A DNA stretch of 64,000 nucleotides from Harmothoe impar (taxonomy: Eukaryota; Annelida; Polychaeta; Phyllodocida; Polynoidae). The position numbers and the translations under genes are program-made. The stretch is from assembly GCA_947462335.1 (NCBI GenBank), contig OX381706.1:16468784-16532783 (forward strand). Direction: 5' to 3'. This document shows positions 38,451-51,600 of this stretch, piece by piece; position 1 is the first letter of the stretch; every line of letters begins with the position of its first letter. The notes under the pieces were generated by a model, which saw only the letters and a program-made list of their open reading frames with translations, was not told the DNA's origin and searched no databases.

Positions 38451-39090
38451 TCTTTATCATATCATAGATAATTGGTTTCTGGGAACGCAGTTAGTTATGT
38501 CATTCAAGACCTTGTCCTATACACAATGGCTCATGCAAAATCAGTACTACACAAGCTGGACAAACCTACAGTGTACACTATAAGGGTAAAGCTTATTATA
38601 TGTCATGTGCTAGTAATAATGGTCCCACATGAATGAACGGCACATAACCACAAAAGAGAAAAATCTTCTTGAGGAATCAAATGTGTTATGAGAGACGGTT
38701 GATGTACCTACATCTGTCTTGAGGAAGAGCTCCAGATGAGAGAATGGGGAACTAATATGTCTGCCACAATATTTGGACAAAGGTTCGCAAGAACTGTTCG
38801 CCACTGAGGGTAATCATAAGAGGCAAAGCAGATTGAGATATCCCTCAAAGGCGGTGGTGGTTTAACACCAGCCTGTTAATTGTAGCCGCGAAGTGGCTAA
38901 TCAGACTGTAGGGACCTTCCCAGGGTTTTTGCCTCAAAGGTCAAGAATTCGAGTGCTCCTTTGTATCAATTGCATGTCATTATTAACAATATTTGTCAGA
39001 AATCCACTTAATTGATCAGGAAAACCTGCAATATAGTGCGTCATCAATCATGATGATGTGACAGGCCGGGCTTGTGCGGGTTATCCCCTT

Positions 39091-39105
39091 GGGGGGGGGG
39101 GGGGG
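39091..39105 (+). repeat. Poly-G run in the B/C spacer
   Basis: Fifteen consecutive G bases lie in the short spacer (about 39,060-39,170) between the end of unit B and the start of unit C. No gene is seen in this spacer. Confidence 0.9.
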
Positions 39106-39547
39106 AGGCTGAAATACATTGTTGTTTGGTTAAATGAATGGATCTTTCATTATGAAGTGAATTACAAAGAGTGTCCCCCATACACAGATACATCACTCAC
39201 ATACTGCTAAATCGTTTCCATTGCAAGTTATGTGATGTTTATGTTATTGATGAAATGGACCTCACATCCATAATCATGTAGAATTCCCCTGCCATCTGAT
39301 GGATAGGCCACTGACACCTGCTAGGACACTGTATTCTAGGCATGGCTGGATATAATACATCTTATCCACTGGCACCGGATGCTCAAAAGATAATAGAATT
39401 CCCTGGAGGGTGCAATGTCTACAAATGTAATGATGACAGCAATTGAAGTTGACTCCCACATACACTTCTTTCTTTATTATAAGGCCCTATTTGTTTGTGA
39501 AAGCATTCTATTTTGGCCACCAGAATATGAAGAAGCAGATATGGAGG

Positions 39548-40712
39548 TTTTTTTATATATATTTATTGAGTTTGAAACGTATTTATTCACATGGTGATGT
39601 TCAAATACGATACAATTCAAATGGACATATTTGTCCCAGGAGTATATGGTATTAATACAGTGTAAATGAGTGCATGTTTATGTGCACTTTATAATATGTG
39701 TATTCGTATCTATAGGCACAGTGACGTTTGTAATAACAACAACAGCATGGAGTCAATTATGTATCTCAAATACAGATGTTACATACGGGTAATATGAGAT
39801 AAGCAGGTTTACATAAGACAATTCATCTGATAGTGTTGTATGGTCACTATATAACATACAATATATATGATCAAGGCAGATGGTATCACAGGTAGCTAAC
39901 TGACATATATATATATATACATTTCCCTTTTCAATATTATGTAAGGTATGGCATTTTACAATATTTCAGGGTGCATACATTAATTTATCATGTCAGCTTA
40001 CGTAAGTGTAAACAATATGCTTAGCCATTTAGTTTAGCCAAGAACAACCTCTGAACAGTCACCTTGGCTTTGGCTTTAAATAAGTTTCTATCCGTTAGTG
40101 TGCGGCAAGAGACATTAAGCTTGTTCCAAAGATCAGTGCCCAGGTATAAGGGGCTGTTCCTGTAAGCCTTGGATCTGGCAGTTGGGTATTTAAGCAAACA
40201 AGTGTTAGTTGAACGGGTTACACGACCATGCTGCTGGTTGTTGTAACCAGAGCCCTAACTTGTGAGGGTCATGTTGGTCACCATAAACATATTTATGTAT
40301 TAGTAGTAACAGTTGCATGTCAAATCTGACACTTAGATAGTCAATATTTGCATCTTTGTGCAGGTCCCATACATGGTATAGTCGTTGGACACTTAGGCAG
40401 ACACGCAGGCCTCTGTTTTGCATTAGCTGCAAGCGTTTGTGCTGTGTTTGGACTACACCATTGAAAAGATATCCACAATATTCCAATACTGGCATTATTG
40501 TCTGTTTATAGACCAAGATGGCAATATTCTTAGACATACGACGTCTCATGTTATTTAACTTGTAGCAACGGTTTGCAGCACTACTGACATTTTTACTAAT
40601 AGTGCTTTGAAAAGTAATGTTATCGTCAATGATAATGCCTAGGTACTCATAGCTTGAACAGCAGTCAAGCACAGTACTGCCCATTGCACAATTGTGTTTG
40701 TCTACATTTTAT
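39548..40712 (-). mobile_element. 5'-truncated LINE fragment (CR1/L2/Jockey-like reverse transcriptase C-terminus)
   Basis: The reverse strand encodes the end of a non-LTR retrotransposon polymerase. One frame covers 40,684 to 40,205, with an upstream in-frame extension to about 40,708. It shows YEYLGIIIDD (the YLG block after the palm), a thumb-like region with VYKQTIMPVLEYC, and LQLMQNRGLRVCL. A frameshift near 40,205-40,260 moves the reading frame; the rest (LKYPTARSKAYRNSPLYLGT, then DLWNKL and FKAKAKV) ends at a stop at 40,021-40,023. The YADD catalytic box and everything upstream are missing. The 3' untranslated part reaches about 39,548, where T-rich sequence on the plus strand meets copy C sequence. 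It is a dead fragment. Confidence 0.85.
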
Positions 40713-41030
40713 GCATCTGCAGTGTTTCAATAACTGAAGTGTTATAATGCTTGAACTATGACTACAAGTTAGCAGGGAACTGATACACCGGGAAAGAATT
40801 AAAAGGGGCTTAGACCCTATAGAACCACCATGTGAGTAGTTTGATATGTACTCAGTGTGATTGTACTCATTATGTTATTGGATAGATTATCGTTTGTTGG
40901 GAAGAAATACTAGTGTTAGCCCTCTTTTGAAGCTAGGGTTAGTTGCCTGAACACACATTTTTCTTTTGCCCTATTACATTAGACATGTAGTTAGTTATAT
41001 CTTAACTACTCAGTACACTATGTACAGCAC
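40713..41030. other. Unassigned non-coding stretch in copy C
   Basis: Between the LINE fragment and the point where copy B-like sequence resumes (about 41,040) I see no gene, no clear repeat and no match to the other copies. It may be the 5' flank or further LINE sequence that is too decayed to read. Confidence 0.4.
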
Positions 41031-44000
41031 TTGCACTAGAGGTCAAGCAGTGTGACAGATATTACCTCAGGGCAAAATGAAGTGGTGAATCTCCCATGGG
41101 GACGACACAGCTTATAATGCACTGTAAACTGCATCTACACCTACACACTAATCAAAAATCTACCGTAGAGGATTTCAAACTTGGGGGCAAATGCCATACA
41201 CAGGAGCTACAATTACTTTTTAAACCAACTCACTGGCTGTCTATGAACACCAAACATGTCTAAAGACCACGCTATGCTTAAACTGATCCTGCAGGCACAG
41301 ATCGACACCTTACACAAGCTCTGTCTTCTCAGGTAGGTCCATGCCACAGGATCTATAATTATCAGTCTTTTTTAAATGATTGCATGTCATTGTATTAGTT
41401 GGTGTCAATGGTAAAAGGTTGAAACTGGCAAAGGGATGTCAACAGAGTAGGGTGAAACTTGAGCATCCTGAGGGCTAGTGTCAAAGTTTGGCATCCATCT
41501 CCTTTGCAGTAATTGCTACCCCACACAAATAGACAATCAGGGTAAGTGAACCCAAGCTCATGAAACAGGTACGGGGATGACCAGGCCTATATGAAAGAAG
41601 AGTAAACTATTCCCCCCTGTTGCTGAACAGCTATCCCTGGATGTAACCGGTCCTAATCTTATTAGTTGATAAAACCAGAGAGGCTATAAAAAAACCAGGG
41701 TTCACTTTAAAACCCTTGACCATGTGTTTCTTGCCAAGCTTCTTCATTTCACTCTCTCCAATGCCAAAACAAGTAAGCTGTCCACTTGATTACTCTTATT
41801 TCATTATTACTATTTCTGTTGCTGTGTTTTGTATATTTGTAAATATTATGTTGACATATGGCAGTTGTTTTACCCTAAGGCTATGCCAGCCATTGAGAGG
41901 GTGTGCGTGTGAGGGGGTCGCTGTCAGGTCGCTGTCGGGTTGCTGTCGGGTTCCGTTGACTGCAGAGAGCAGCCCCATAATGTGTGGACAACCCCCAGTA
42001 GAGCCTCACACAGGCCACCAATGCATGACTTGGGTAGGCAAAAGCAGCTAAAGGAAGTCGACTGGGACACTCTAATGACTGGGTAAAAAAAGATCTGGAG
42101 GTCTCAGAGTCAATAGTCTGGGACGAAACATTTGCTGGTAGGTGGAATGTATTGTCAAGGGTAAGGGACACTGCATGAATGTTTATATTTAAGTGAAACC
42201 AACATGCTAAATTGACCATTGATTTTAAGCATCTTAAAAGTTAATGCCACTCAAAGGTAACTTAAATGCCATCATGACCTTTTCAGGACATTAACATGGC
42301 ATTACTAAACTTAAAGCTGCTTAAAGTATTACCAGGAGTATTCCTTACAAACAGCTTAAATGCAAACAGTCATGCAATGTAAGTGTTGTACTGTAATATT
42401 TGTAAAGATCAGATTACATACAAAACTATGGCACAATATACAGCCAGCTAGTGAAAATGAGTAGGAAAACTCAAGGACAATAAATTGAGCTAGGCTAGAA
42501 ACTTTACAAAGAACACATCTGGATAATTTGAGGTTGAACTTTACTTGACATTAAATAAAATGTGCTGTTTAAAGTTTCTCTTTTCTTGATACCTTTTCCC
42601 TTTAGAATATAAGAAAAATCTACATTTTTCTCACCCTAACAATCACTTTATACATTTAAAGCACGAGTAAAAGCATTAGGCTGAGCATTTTGAAACCCTC
42701 TTCTGGCTAATGATGTACCCCATTGACATCATTTCCCTTATGCAAATGAGAAGGGGTGAGTTTAAATTGAGAGCGTTGAAAAGTCACAGGGAAAAGTTGT
42801 CACAGCTTTTTTCAGGCACTTAGATGAAGGATGAAGGGTCAAAGGGATTAAGGGACAAAGGGCTTAAGGAATTCTATTGGGAATCATCAAAGACCTTTTA
42901 TACGAATCAAGGTCAAATTTTGGTTGGTTTTGCCCCCGTATTCACTGACCTGTTTAAACTTTTTGTTCTCCATAATTATAACGCCCACAGGATTTCGAGT
43001 CCACAGGCAAGCATGCCTATTTTTTTACAGAAATATGCAACATACGCAAACGTTTGTCTGTGTTGAAATTAATGGTGAATATTGATCATCAGACAGCTAC
43101 TGAGAATAACTGGAGAAGGAGAGATGAGACAACATGATATATATATTAAAATGTTATCCATATTGATAAATTCATTAAGACGTGTAGGTACATACCACTA
43201 GGCTGCAATATATATAGGCTCTGAAGCAGTTTGCTACCAAGTTGCCTCCCAGTACTCTCCCTCCCTGACATGGATCCAGGCCATATTATCAGAATATGAT
43301 ATACAGTAATAAAGCTACAACAGTATTTCAGTTTTCGCTTTTGCCTCATGTAACGTCTGCTGCGTATTACAGATTTCTGGCTTCATCTAGTGTGGGTTGT
43401 AGATAAGGTACATATTGAATACCCTTTATGTGGGGCATTCCAATAGGTCTTTCAGTGGGATTCCTAGAAGTCTGTTCAGGCACAGCCCCCATATTTATAC
43501 CAACAATTCTTCTTTCTAGGAAACATCCCAACATCTGAACGATGAATCTGCCATTGAAAAAGGCAGACATTGTGCTGACTGAAAGTGTTGTGTTAAAAAT
43601 TACCCTTCTGCAGCCCACTGCTTTAGTTCCTGTTCCTGACACCAGGTTGTAGATTGCTTTGTGTTGTGCCACCTGGTGTCCTCTTATAGCCTACCACTCT
43701 GCCCCCTAGTGGCACAGGTCAAGGCAATGTCAGTGTCACCATGTTAGACTAGAGCAGATGCCGTGGAGGAAATTTAACCTTTTTCCTCCTCCTATTACTC
43801 CAGAGCTCCCCTCCCAGTATCTCAGCACATAATGGTGGCTGGTCAATGATCAGATGTTCAGTGGCCAATACTGCCTGCACTCAAATTGAGGCCGTAGGTC
43901 ATGTGACCAATATGTCATCCATCATCCGGGCCTTGACGTTGGCGGTGACGTGTGGAAATTTTATCACGGCGTCAACATCTGCGTCTGAGTGACTCCCGGT

Positions 44001-45284
44001 GATCGGTCTCAGCTTACCCCCTGTCTACTTGTATGAGATATGTTTTCTGTCAAGCACATGCTCAGTCTTCAGGCTTACAGATGACATCCTAAGGGGAAGA
44101 AGTAAAATGTCCATCAACGGGGGGGAAATGATATTGCCTGTTTTTGACATTCCTTTGTATACACACACATACACCAGCAAATATAAACCATACATGGGTC
44201 ATTGATCTGAAGAGGTAAATTAATGAGGAATATCAAAATAGCCTATGGCTCTTTTAGGCACGTGTTGAGCTCCATCTTTAGAAACAATTCTGATTCAGAA
44301 TAATCATATGCGCTTGGTCTATATATCCTTTTCACCTGATATGTCACAAAACATTTAATTGTGATTAGTACCCATTGATATGGATGGTGTCTTCAAAGTG
44401 CACCTCCACCCCTTTTCATGCATGGCCAACTGTATCTGTAACCACATTTAGGACTTTATGTAGCCCATTGCAAGCATCAACATAATGATTGACTTACAGC
44501 TTTAAATGTTCCTCTTTTAAAGTCTTACATAACAAAATACACATCTTATTGAATTCTTTGTTGGGCTATGGGCATGGCCATTGGCTGATTCTTGAAACTT
44601 CACTCAACATACACAAGGGAAACCACTATAGAAAATGCTGTACTGACTGACCCTTCTTTTTGGGTATCTCGTGAGTTGGATGAAGTTCTAATCTTTTTTA
44701 ATCGCTGTGGATTCAATGATTTCCTCAAATAACTTTAATCTTTATTAAGCTGGTATTAATTAGCTGGGGTGGGTTGGCCTTGGAACTTGAGCAGGAGCTC
44801 ACAGACCTGCTTGATTGGATACATGACAACTCCGCTAGAATGAAATTGTCTGCTGAAGGTCCATAAATTGGATCAAAATGTAACCATTTCAATCATTCCC
44901 CTGAAACATCTCAATATCCAAAACATTGCAAAATAATGAATGCCAAAATCCTTAAATGGTACCTACTTATCTGATTATACTGGCTCTATAGTAGTGCTAT
45001 ACTACCATTGTTGAGAACCTTCATTTAGATTTTACTTTACTATGTGGAAGACGGGGAAATACCATACTTCATTACCTCCTAACTTCATAAGCACATAATC
45101 CTTGTATCCATTGAATCAGAAGTTTCAAAGAACATAGACATATTTCTCTTGTTAATCATCTCAAAGTGTAAATACCATAAGGATACTGGGCTGTGCCACA
45201 AATACACAACTCTAGAAGCCATAGATGTAGGCAACCCATCAGGATGACACAAAAGCTATTGGCCGTATACCATACATCAGATAC

Positions 45285-45473
45285 CCAATTTCAATTTAAT
45301 TGTTTATTATAACATTCTACAAATTAATGCAGGTATCAACAATCTCCTCAGTGGAAAAATAAGAAGATTATAACTTAATATGAACCAATAATAAAAACAT
45401 AAACACACCTTTTTTCTGCTTTATAATGACATAAATGATTCTTAGATGAGATTACTTAGGAGATACAAATATT
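45285..45473 (-). mobile_element. 189-bp retroposon-like insert
   Basis: GATAC repeats flank the insert at 45,280-45,284 and 45,474-45,478. Copies A (18,275) and D (62,457) have the uninterrupted sequence. Read on the reverse strand it ends in AATAAACAATTAAATTGAAA, an A/T-rich tail with ATTGAA-like units as seen at the 3' ends of some L2/CR1-like elements and SINEs. No coding sequence is present. Confidence 0.6.
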
Positions 45474-46651
45474 GATACTGACCATGGGTTTAGGGAGTAG
45501 TCATCCTTTTAAGGGCCAAAGGGGATAGTGGATTCGAGAGTGAACAGAAATGCAGAACCCTGAAGATAGCGGGAGGATCTGATTTGAGTTTTAGCTCAAT
45601 GGGGGAAGGAGGTGGACGGGCATAATATTATTGCAGGTGAATGTGGTATGTCTATGATGTTGACATCAGATGGACTAGCTTAACATATTTACTCCTGCCT
45701 CCCCCATACATCATCCCTAATGATGTTAGATGTAATTCTAGGTTAGCTAACCCCACACTGCTCCCCAAGTCATTACTCCATTATGTACAGGGGCCGGCAA
45801 GATTTAAGGCCCAGTTTATGGTGCACTGGTCATAACATAAATCATGCAGGTATTCTAAGTACATTCACATAGTCTGAGGGTGAATGACAGGGCTTCCTCC
45901 TCCTTCCTACAAGGGTACTCCTCAGGTTCCAGAAAATTCTTAGGGGCCTTTGGCCACGGTCAATTTTAAGAAAACTTAATGGTCATATCACCATATCCAT
46001 TTTAAGAAATGGCCATGTTGCTATATCTACTTAAGGGGAGTTTGAGGGGGGTTTCTGGACATGGGATGCATGAATACATGCACCAAATCTAGTTTTCTGG
46101 CTGTGTTGAGGAAGTTTGGTTGGACTTGCTGTAATTTTGCATAAGCAGGATATTGGAGGGAGCTCTTGTTTGTTGTGCAAGGTTTGGAGAATTGAAACAC
46201 ATTTACCATTAAACAGCCGAGAGTCTATGCATATGAGCCAGTAATAAGCAATGGAAAGGGGTCAGTGCCTTTGGCTGAATTACAATATAGGTAATAGGTT
46301 TTTGGGAACTCAAGAGCTGAGGGACAATCGGGATAATAATAGAGAACTCAGTTAGGTTATGGCCTACACATAAGAATCTGGACAGGAGCAAGATACAATG
46401 TGTTCAAATTGTGTAAGAGTTCTATCAAATGTCTGATCTTATGAGGCAGATTCATCCTCAACCCAGCACTCTTCCTGAGGATTGCCATATGAGCCAGTGA
46501 TAAGAAATGGCCGTTAAATGGTATATGAAGAAACATGTGGAGTCAAATGATACACATAGGTGGACAAATACATTTCCATCATTGATGTTTATGTTGCCAA
46601 CCTGAAACATGATCTTGAGTTTCATTATTCTGCATTTCATAATGAGTAAAG

Positions 46652-46665
46652 TGTGGTTTTCATGG
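46652..46665 (+). promoter_or_regulatory. X-box-like site
   Basis: GTTTTCATGGCAAC fits RYYNYY-N2-RRNRAC. The matching place in copy D (about 63,560) has a changed sequence. It is isolated and not next to a gene, so a chance match is quite possible. Confidence 0.2.
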
Positions 46666-47318
46666 CAACATTGTTGATAGCCTCCTGCAGGGGATTAATA
46701 CAATAGGCAGTTTTATATTTACATATTATATTCTCATGGATCAAATGTGAAAAGATTATAACTCACAGTTGCCTTGGAGTCACACACACACATCAAGTTA
46801 TGTATGCACTTCAGCTAGGTTAATTAAAGAGAGAACAGACACAAGCACACATGACCACAAAAGAAGAAAATCTCCTCGAGGATTCCAATGAACTATGAGA
46901 GAGAGTTGATGGACGTGCAATTGTCTGCAGGCAGAGCTCCAGGTGAGGTAATATGGAACTGACCTGTCCTCAACAATACATAGACAAGAGGCGAGGCAGA
47001 GTGAGATAAGCCTTGAGCAGTGGTGAACAATTTGAGTGCTCCTTTGTGTTTACTTCATGTCATTATTGACAATAATTGTCAAAAACCTACTAATCTTATC
47101 CAGAAAAGCTACTTTGTAATGGTTGATTTAAATCTCAAGTTCAAGTTCAAATACTTTTATTTACATAAATTCTTCAGGTATCAGTTATGTTGGTGTGACA
47201 GGTGATGATGAATGAGGGTTGTTTCATGGAGGAATGAAATACCATATTCTACGGTAAAATTAATTGGGCTGCCATGTTCAACATGAAAAAAAAAAAGATT
47301 CATATTAACTATAAGTAG

Positions 47319-48263
47319 TTTCATAAAGAAATAACCAGTTCAACCTGCGTTCCACAGGGCTCAATTTTGGGTCCTTTATTTTTCCTTTTATATATGAATG
47401 ATTGTATTTCCACTCGTGATACTCACAAAACTATGTTGTATGCCGATGACTGGGTATTATATGTCTCGGGGAAGGTCTTTAATCCTGTTTCTAATTTACT
47501 CTCTGATGCCCTACACAAATTTTTTGTGTGGGCAACAAAGAATAAATTAACTATAAATATAGCCAAAACCAAGCTGATGACTTTTGTGTCTAATAAGCGC
47601 CTGCCTTTATTACCTAAACCTGTAATTAAACTAGGTGACACTAGATTAAAACATGTAACCACATACAAATATTTGGGAGTAATCCTTGATCAGGAATTAA
47701 ATTTCAATGCACATGAAAACAATTTGATAAAAAATATTCGTTTTAAAAACATGTTGTTGTATAGAGCGAAGAAGAAAATGACCTCTGAGGCACTCTTAAA
47801 AGTTTATGTTAGTCATGCCTTATCAGTCATAGATTATGCTGATATTTTGTACACGAATGCAAGTAATGACTGTCTTGAAAAGCTGCAACGTCAGCAGAAT
47901 AGAGCCTTAAAGACATGTTTAGACAAGCACATCCTCACGCCCACAAACTATGTCCATGCCTTAGCGAAACTTCCAATGTTAGATGAAAGAAGGAAAGCTC
48001 ATGTGAAGCTATATGCTTTTAAAAGATCTAGATGTGAAGAATTTATAACTAAACCTGTCCGTCCAACTAGAAATAATATTTCTCCTGTTCTTAAATATAT
48101 GACTATTCACTGTACCTCTTATGAAAAGAGTCCTGAGGTAACCTGTGCACAAAGCTGGAATGCCCTTCTACCTCATGTACGAGCGACAGAAACTCTAAGT
48201 GTATTTAAATCCCTGGTCAAAAAATCCCTCCTCGAGTCAATCCCTGAAATTACAGGAGATTAA
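47319..48263 (+). pseudogene. LINE reverse transcriptase, 5'-truncated open frame
   Basis: An uninterrupted frame of about 314 codons runs from just after a stop at 47,316 to the stop at 48,261-48,263. It starts inside the polymerase domain: TCVPQGSILGPLFFLLYMND is the RT block before the active site, and LYADDWVLYVSG holds the catalytic YADD. NKLTINIAKTKLM and the YKYLGVILD block follow. The C-terminal part has LEKLQRQQNRALKTCL and a W-containing tail ending SLLESIPEITGD. The N-terminal endonuclease and fingers are absent. The fragment is not closely related to the reverse-strand one at 40,021, so two different LINE families are present. No start codon belongs to it. It is a fragment although its frame is intact, which suggests a fairly recent insertion. 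Confidence 0.88.
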
Positions 48264-48658
48264 TTTCATATTGATAGCTATATGGAGTTTTTAATGAATG
48301 GGATTAATTAGTTTTTATCTTAAAAGGGGTTTTTCAGAAACATGAGATTAAATACTTTGCTCGATATTTTTTTCCTCAGCGCCTCTCGCAACAAGAAATG
48401 TTATTATTGTAAACTTCTGATCATACTATTGCTAAATACATGGTAGGACCTTAACAACAGTTTACTGATGGTCCTACCATTTCTTTATTTATCACTTGAT
48501 AACTCCTGTAATTTAATTTAATGTCCGTCATGTTGCTGTAAAACACACGCGTACCGGTACGCTTTACTAAGTGTACGCACAGTATTATACATCTCATATT
48601 CGAATCATGTAAATTGTCAAACTATCTGGTGAATAAAAAAAATCTCGTTCTTAAAAAA
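48264..48658 (+). mobile_element. 3' untranslated end and A-rich tail of the LINE
   Basis: Non-coding sequence follows the LINE stop, with AATAAA at 48,632 and an A-rich tail (aaaaaaaatc...ttaaaaaa) to about 48,658. Unit sequence (cccctatacacac, matching 39,176) then resumes. The tail places the LINE in the spacer between copies C and D; the left edge lies between about 47,230 and 47,319. Confidence 0.65.
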
Positions 48659-48667
48659 CCTTTCCCC

Positions 48668-51600
48668 TGCCCCTATACACACATATATCATACATGACTT
48701 ACACACTGTTAAACTGTTTCCATTCGAGTGATGTCACGTTCATGTTGCTGATGGAGTGGGCACACATCCATAAGAATGTGTAATTCCCCTGCCATCTGAC
48801 AAATAGGATACTGGTAATTACTAGGACAAAGTATTCTAGGCATGGCTGCATATAATAAATCTCCTCTATTGACACTGGACATCCACATGAAGACAGAATA
48901 CCCTGGAGGATGCATTGTCTAAAAATGTAATAAGGACGGCAACTGAAGCCGACTCCCAAATACACCTCTCCCATTATTGTAAGACCCACTTTTTTATTCA
49001 ATAATGCTATGGCCACCTGAATATGAACTAGCAGCTCTCAAGACCTCAAGGAAATTCCTTGGGACTTCTTACAACTTATCTGAAACTGTTTTATTTCTAT
49101 GACAAATTGGAAAATTAAAATTCAACCATGAATCAAAGTGAATATTTGCATATGTAGATATGTATATATCTAAAGGGGCTGACAATTTTTGACACCCTCG
49201 CCTTGTGTGGAACATATGAGTTTGGCTGAAAAAAGGATACATTTTTTGCCCCTTTGCCCCTCCTGGTCAAGGGGTCGACACAACTTCCCCCTCCCCAACC
49301 TGTTGTTGAAAATTTCCTACTGCAAATTGATAAATATTGCAGTACTAAACTTAACAACATAACAGTTCTTGGAATTTAAATCTGTCGTCAAATTTTAAAC
49401 CTTAATAGATGTAGCAAAAAAAAAAAAGGATATACAAAGATCTTCCTTGTTTTGTCTGGTGTCCCTTGCAGGGTTTCCAAAAAACAATAAAAAATTATCA
49501 CATTTCAAATGGCTTCTATGATTAAGTAGTGAGATGCTCAACAGTACTGATGACAAAAACTGAAATGAATGTAAGATTTGTCTGAACATAAATATGATGT
49601 ATAAATCTAATGGTATGTTGGATTTCTTTTTCTTGTTTCTAAGATGTGCTACAGTATCATTTCATGCATTCATTTCCCCTTGAGTGTAAAACCTTCATTC
49701 TTTGAAATGATCTCTGCAATAATGTGTGAAAAGAACTGACTGTATTTAAAGAATTCAGGCATATTTAATGTCAAATAACCTGATCCAGCAAGATTAATAT
49801 ATGCAAAAGACTAGTATATAATATAAGCATTATGGTGCCTGTCCTTTATAACCAGACTACTTCTGCACCAGACTGGGGTCTTATCTCTCTTGAAATTGCA
49901 TTTGGTCTATGGGAAAAGGAGATGACGGTCAGAAAAAGGGTTTGCAATTAGCGCTTCTCATCCAATTGGCTTACCAAAACAAATAGACTGCAATGGCCTA
50001 CTCCTGATGAGCAAGGCTATAATCATTGCAGCTGTTGTTGGCTTTGGCCATGGAGGCTTTGCATTTAAAAAATCCCCTAATCAAATAGGATTATTAGATT
50101 ATCAAGTTGTAAAACAAGTTCACATTAATTACATTAAGTCTGACAAGGGGTATTTTCTTTACTTAATTGGTTTTAGGTTGCTTGATTGTTTCGGTAATTA
50201 ATCAGTTGAAGTCAACTTAAGAAGTTATGTTCCTTTTCCTGGGTGACATAAGTCATTACACTCATGGGCATGTAGCACTCATATGAGTAGAACCTTAGAT
50301 ATGTTCTCATTAATTCAGTAACTTATTAGGTTTATAACTATTGTCCATGCACATAAATATGTGTCATTGTCTATTGTCAGAGAACTCAGATAAGTAGTCG
50401 AAAACAAGGATAGTGCAAAAGACGTGGTATTCTCGGCTTCATCTGGCAAATTGGCTATCGTACAACATGAACACCAAACATGCCTTATTTCTTAACATAT
50501 CTTCTCACCTATGGTTTGCAATATACTGTTGCTTTATTTCTTTATTATTCCTTGAAACCTGGGAATTAATAAATGCCAATTTAGGTCCTGATTTGGGACA
50601 CTGGGCACTTATTCAAGACTACCATAATATGGTTACATAATATAAGTACATAACATTAAAGGGTCAATGAACTTTCAAACCAGTGTCCCCCATGCTAGGT
50701 AAATACCATTTCTCACAAGATTTGTTATGATTAATATCAATACCATTGTACACCATTCTGGTGGGTGGTTGTACAGGGATAGGACCTGTCCAACGACTTG
50801 ACCCCTCATTCTATGCACTCTGATACCCTCAATTACGCAAAGGGTATGGGGAATTCATATAAAACATCTCCAATGGATAGGCCTAATTATCCCGCATCCC
50901 TAGCTACAAATAGTATGAAATTAAGATCCACTAGGGGAAAGAAAACATGCACAGGATTTATAATTAAGTGTTAGACCATTTATCTCACCCACTGGAAGTT
51001 TTTAGAATAGTGAGCACCCACTAAACACCTCCCTCCATGCTTAAAACTGATCCAGCAGGCCAATTTTAACCATGCCTAACCCTAATTTTCTGGCACCTAC
51101 AGCATTAATACCAGTTTCTTCTCAAAATGATCACATGTCATTGTTTTAGCTAGTTGATGCTGACACGGGAGTGGCAGCACTATCTATCAATAAGCTTGTC
51201 ACTTCCAAGGTTATTTCTGTCCAAACTGTGCGTCCCCTATATGGCTAGTTTTCATTCAATAAGCAATAAATTTCCTATATCTCACCAAAATCCACCGTTT
51301 GCAGCCAATGTTGGTATTTCTGGTCATGTTTCATACCAATGGCAAGCACTTGCAGCAGTCTCGGACATCTTGTTAGATTGTTATCATGACTGTCTCATGG
51401 ATACTAGGGTGTTCATGAAATTGTTGCTTACCTCAGAATATGCAATGTAACTTAGAATAAATAATAAATGTACAGTGTTCTTTCTATATACAATCATGCT
51501 GTTAATGTTGTATTTATATGACCTGAGAGAACCTTTGCCTCATGTTTATTGTGTCTTCGTAGTCAACAACAAGCCAACCCCTGTCAACATGCAATTTGTT

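Larger units (their letters stand above)
19118..39170 (+). repeat. Tandem segmental duplication, copy B
   Basis: This is the longest copy in the window. It keeps the segment of about 3.2-4.5 kb (roughly 22,290-26,600) that is deleted in A and is shared with D 52,370-55,370. It lacks about 375 bp present in A at 8,590-8,960. It is visibly more diverged from A than D is, for example near 28,267 against 5,339 and 56,847. Private features are the insert near 21,272, two hAT-like elements, two local tandem duplications, a TA tract and a small A-tailed insert. No host gene is supported. An open frame at 25,844-26,152 behind a splice-acceptor-like tttttctccttag is interesting but is broken in copy D. 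Confidence 0.88.
39171..47230 (+). repeat. Tandem segmental duplication, copy C (internally deleted)
   Basis: It starts with the same sequence as copy D (39,176-39,545 matches 48,672-49,020). It then carries a LINE fragment and continues as a patchwork of the unit: 41,040-41,430 matches B 23,470-23,990, 41,870-42,180 matches A 8,690-8,960, 42,640-43,140 matches A 9,080-9,660, and 43,500-47,200 matches A 13,640 onwards and D to its end. At about 8 kb it is less than half the length of B, so large internal deletions are inferred. No host gene is supported. Confidence 0.85.

Noticed and set aside
38843..38960. tRNA-derived SINE or tRNA pseudogene in copy B
   Set aside because: TAGCCGCGAAGTGG and AATTCGAGTGC loosely resemble A and B boxes, and CCTCAAAGG is repeated at 38,843 and 38,932. 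However, the B-box part also exists in copy C without the rest, and the insert edges are ambiguous.
39910..39925. Short TA tract as a feature of note
   Set aside because: Only about 16 bp in the untranslated part of the LINE fragment; ordinary in AT-rich DNA.
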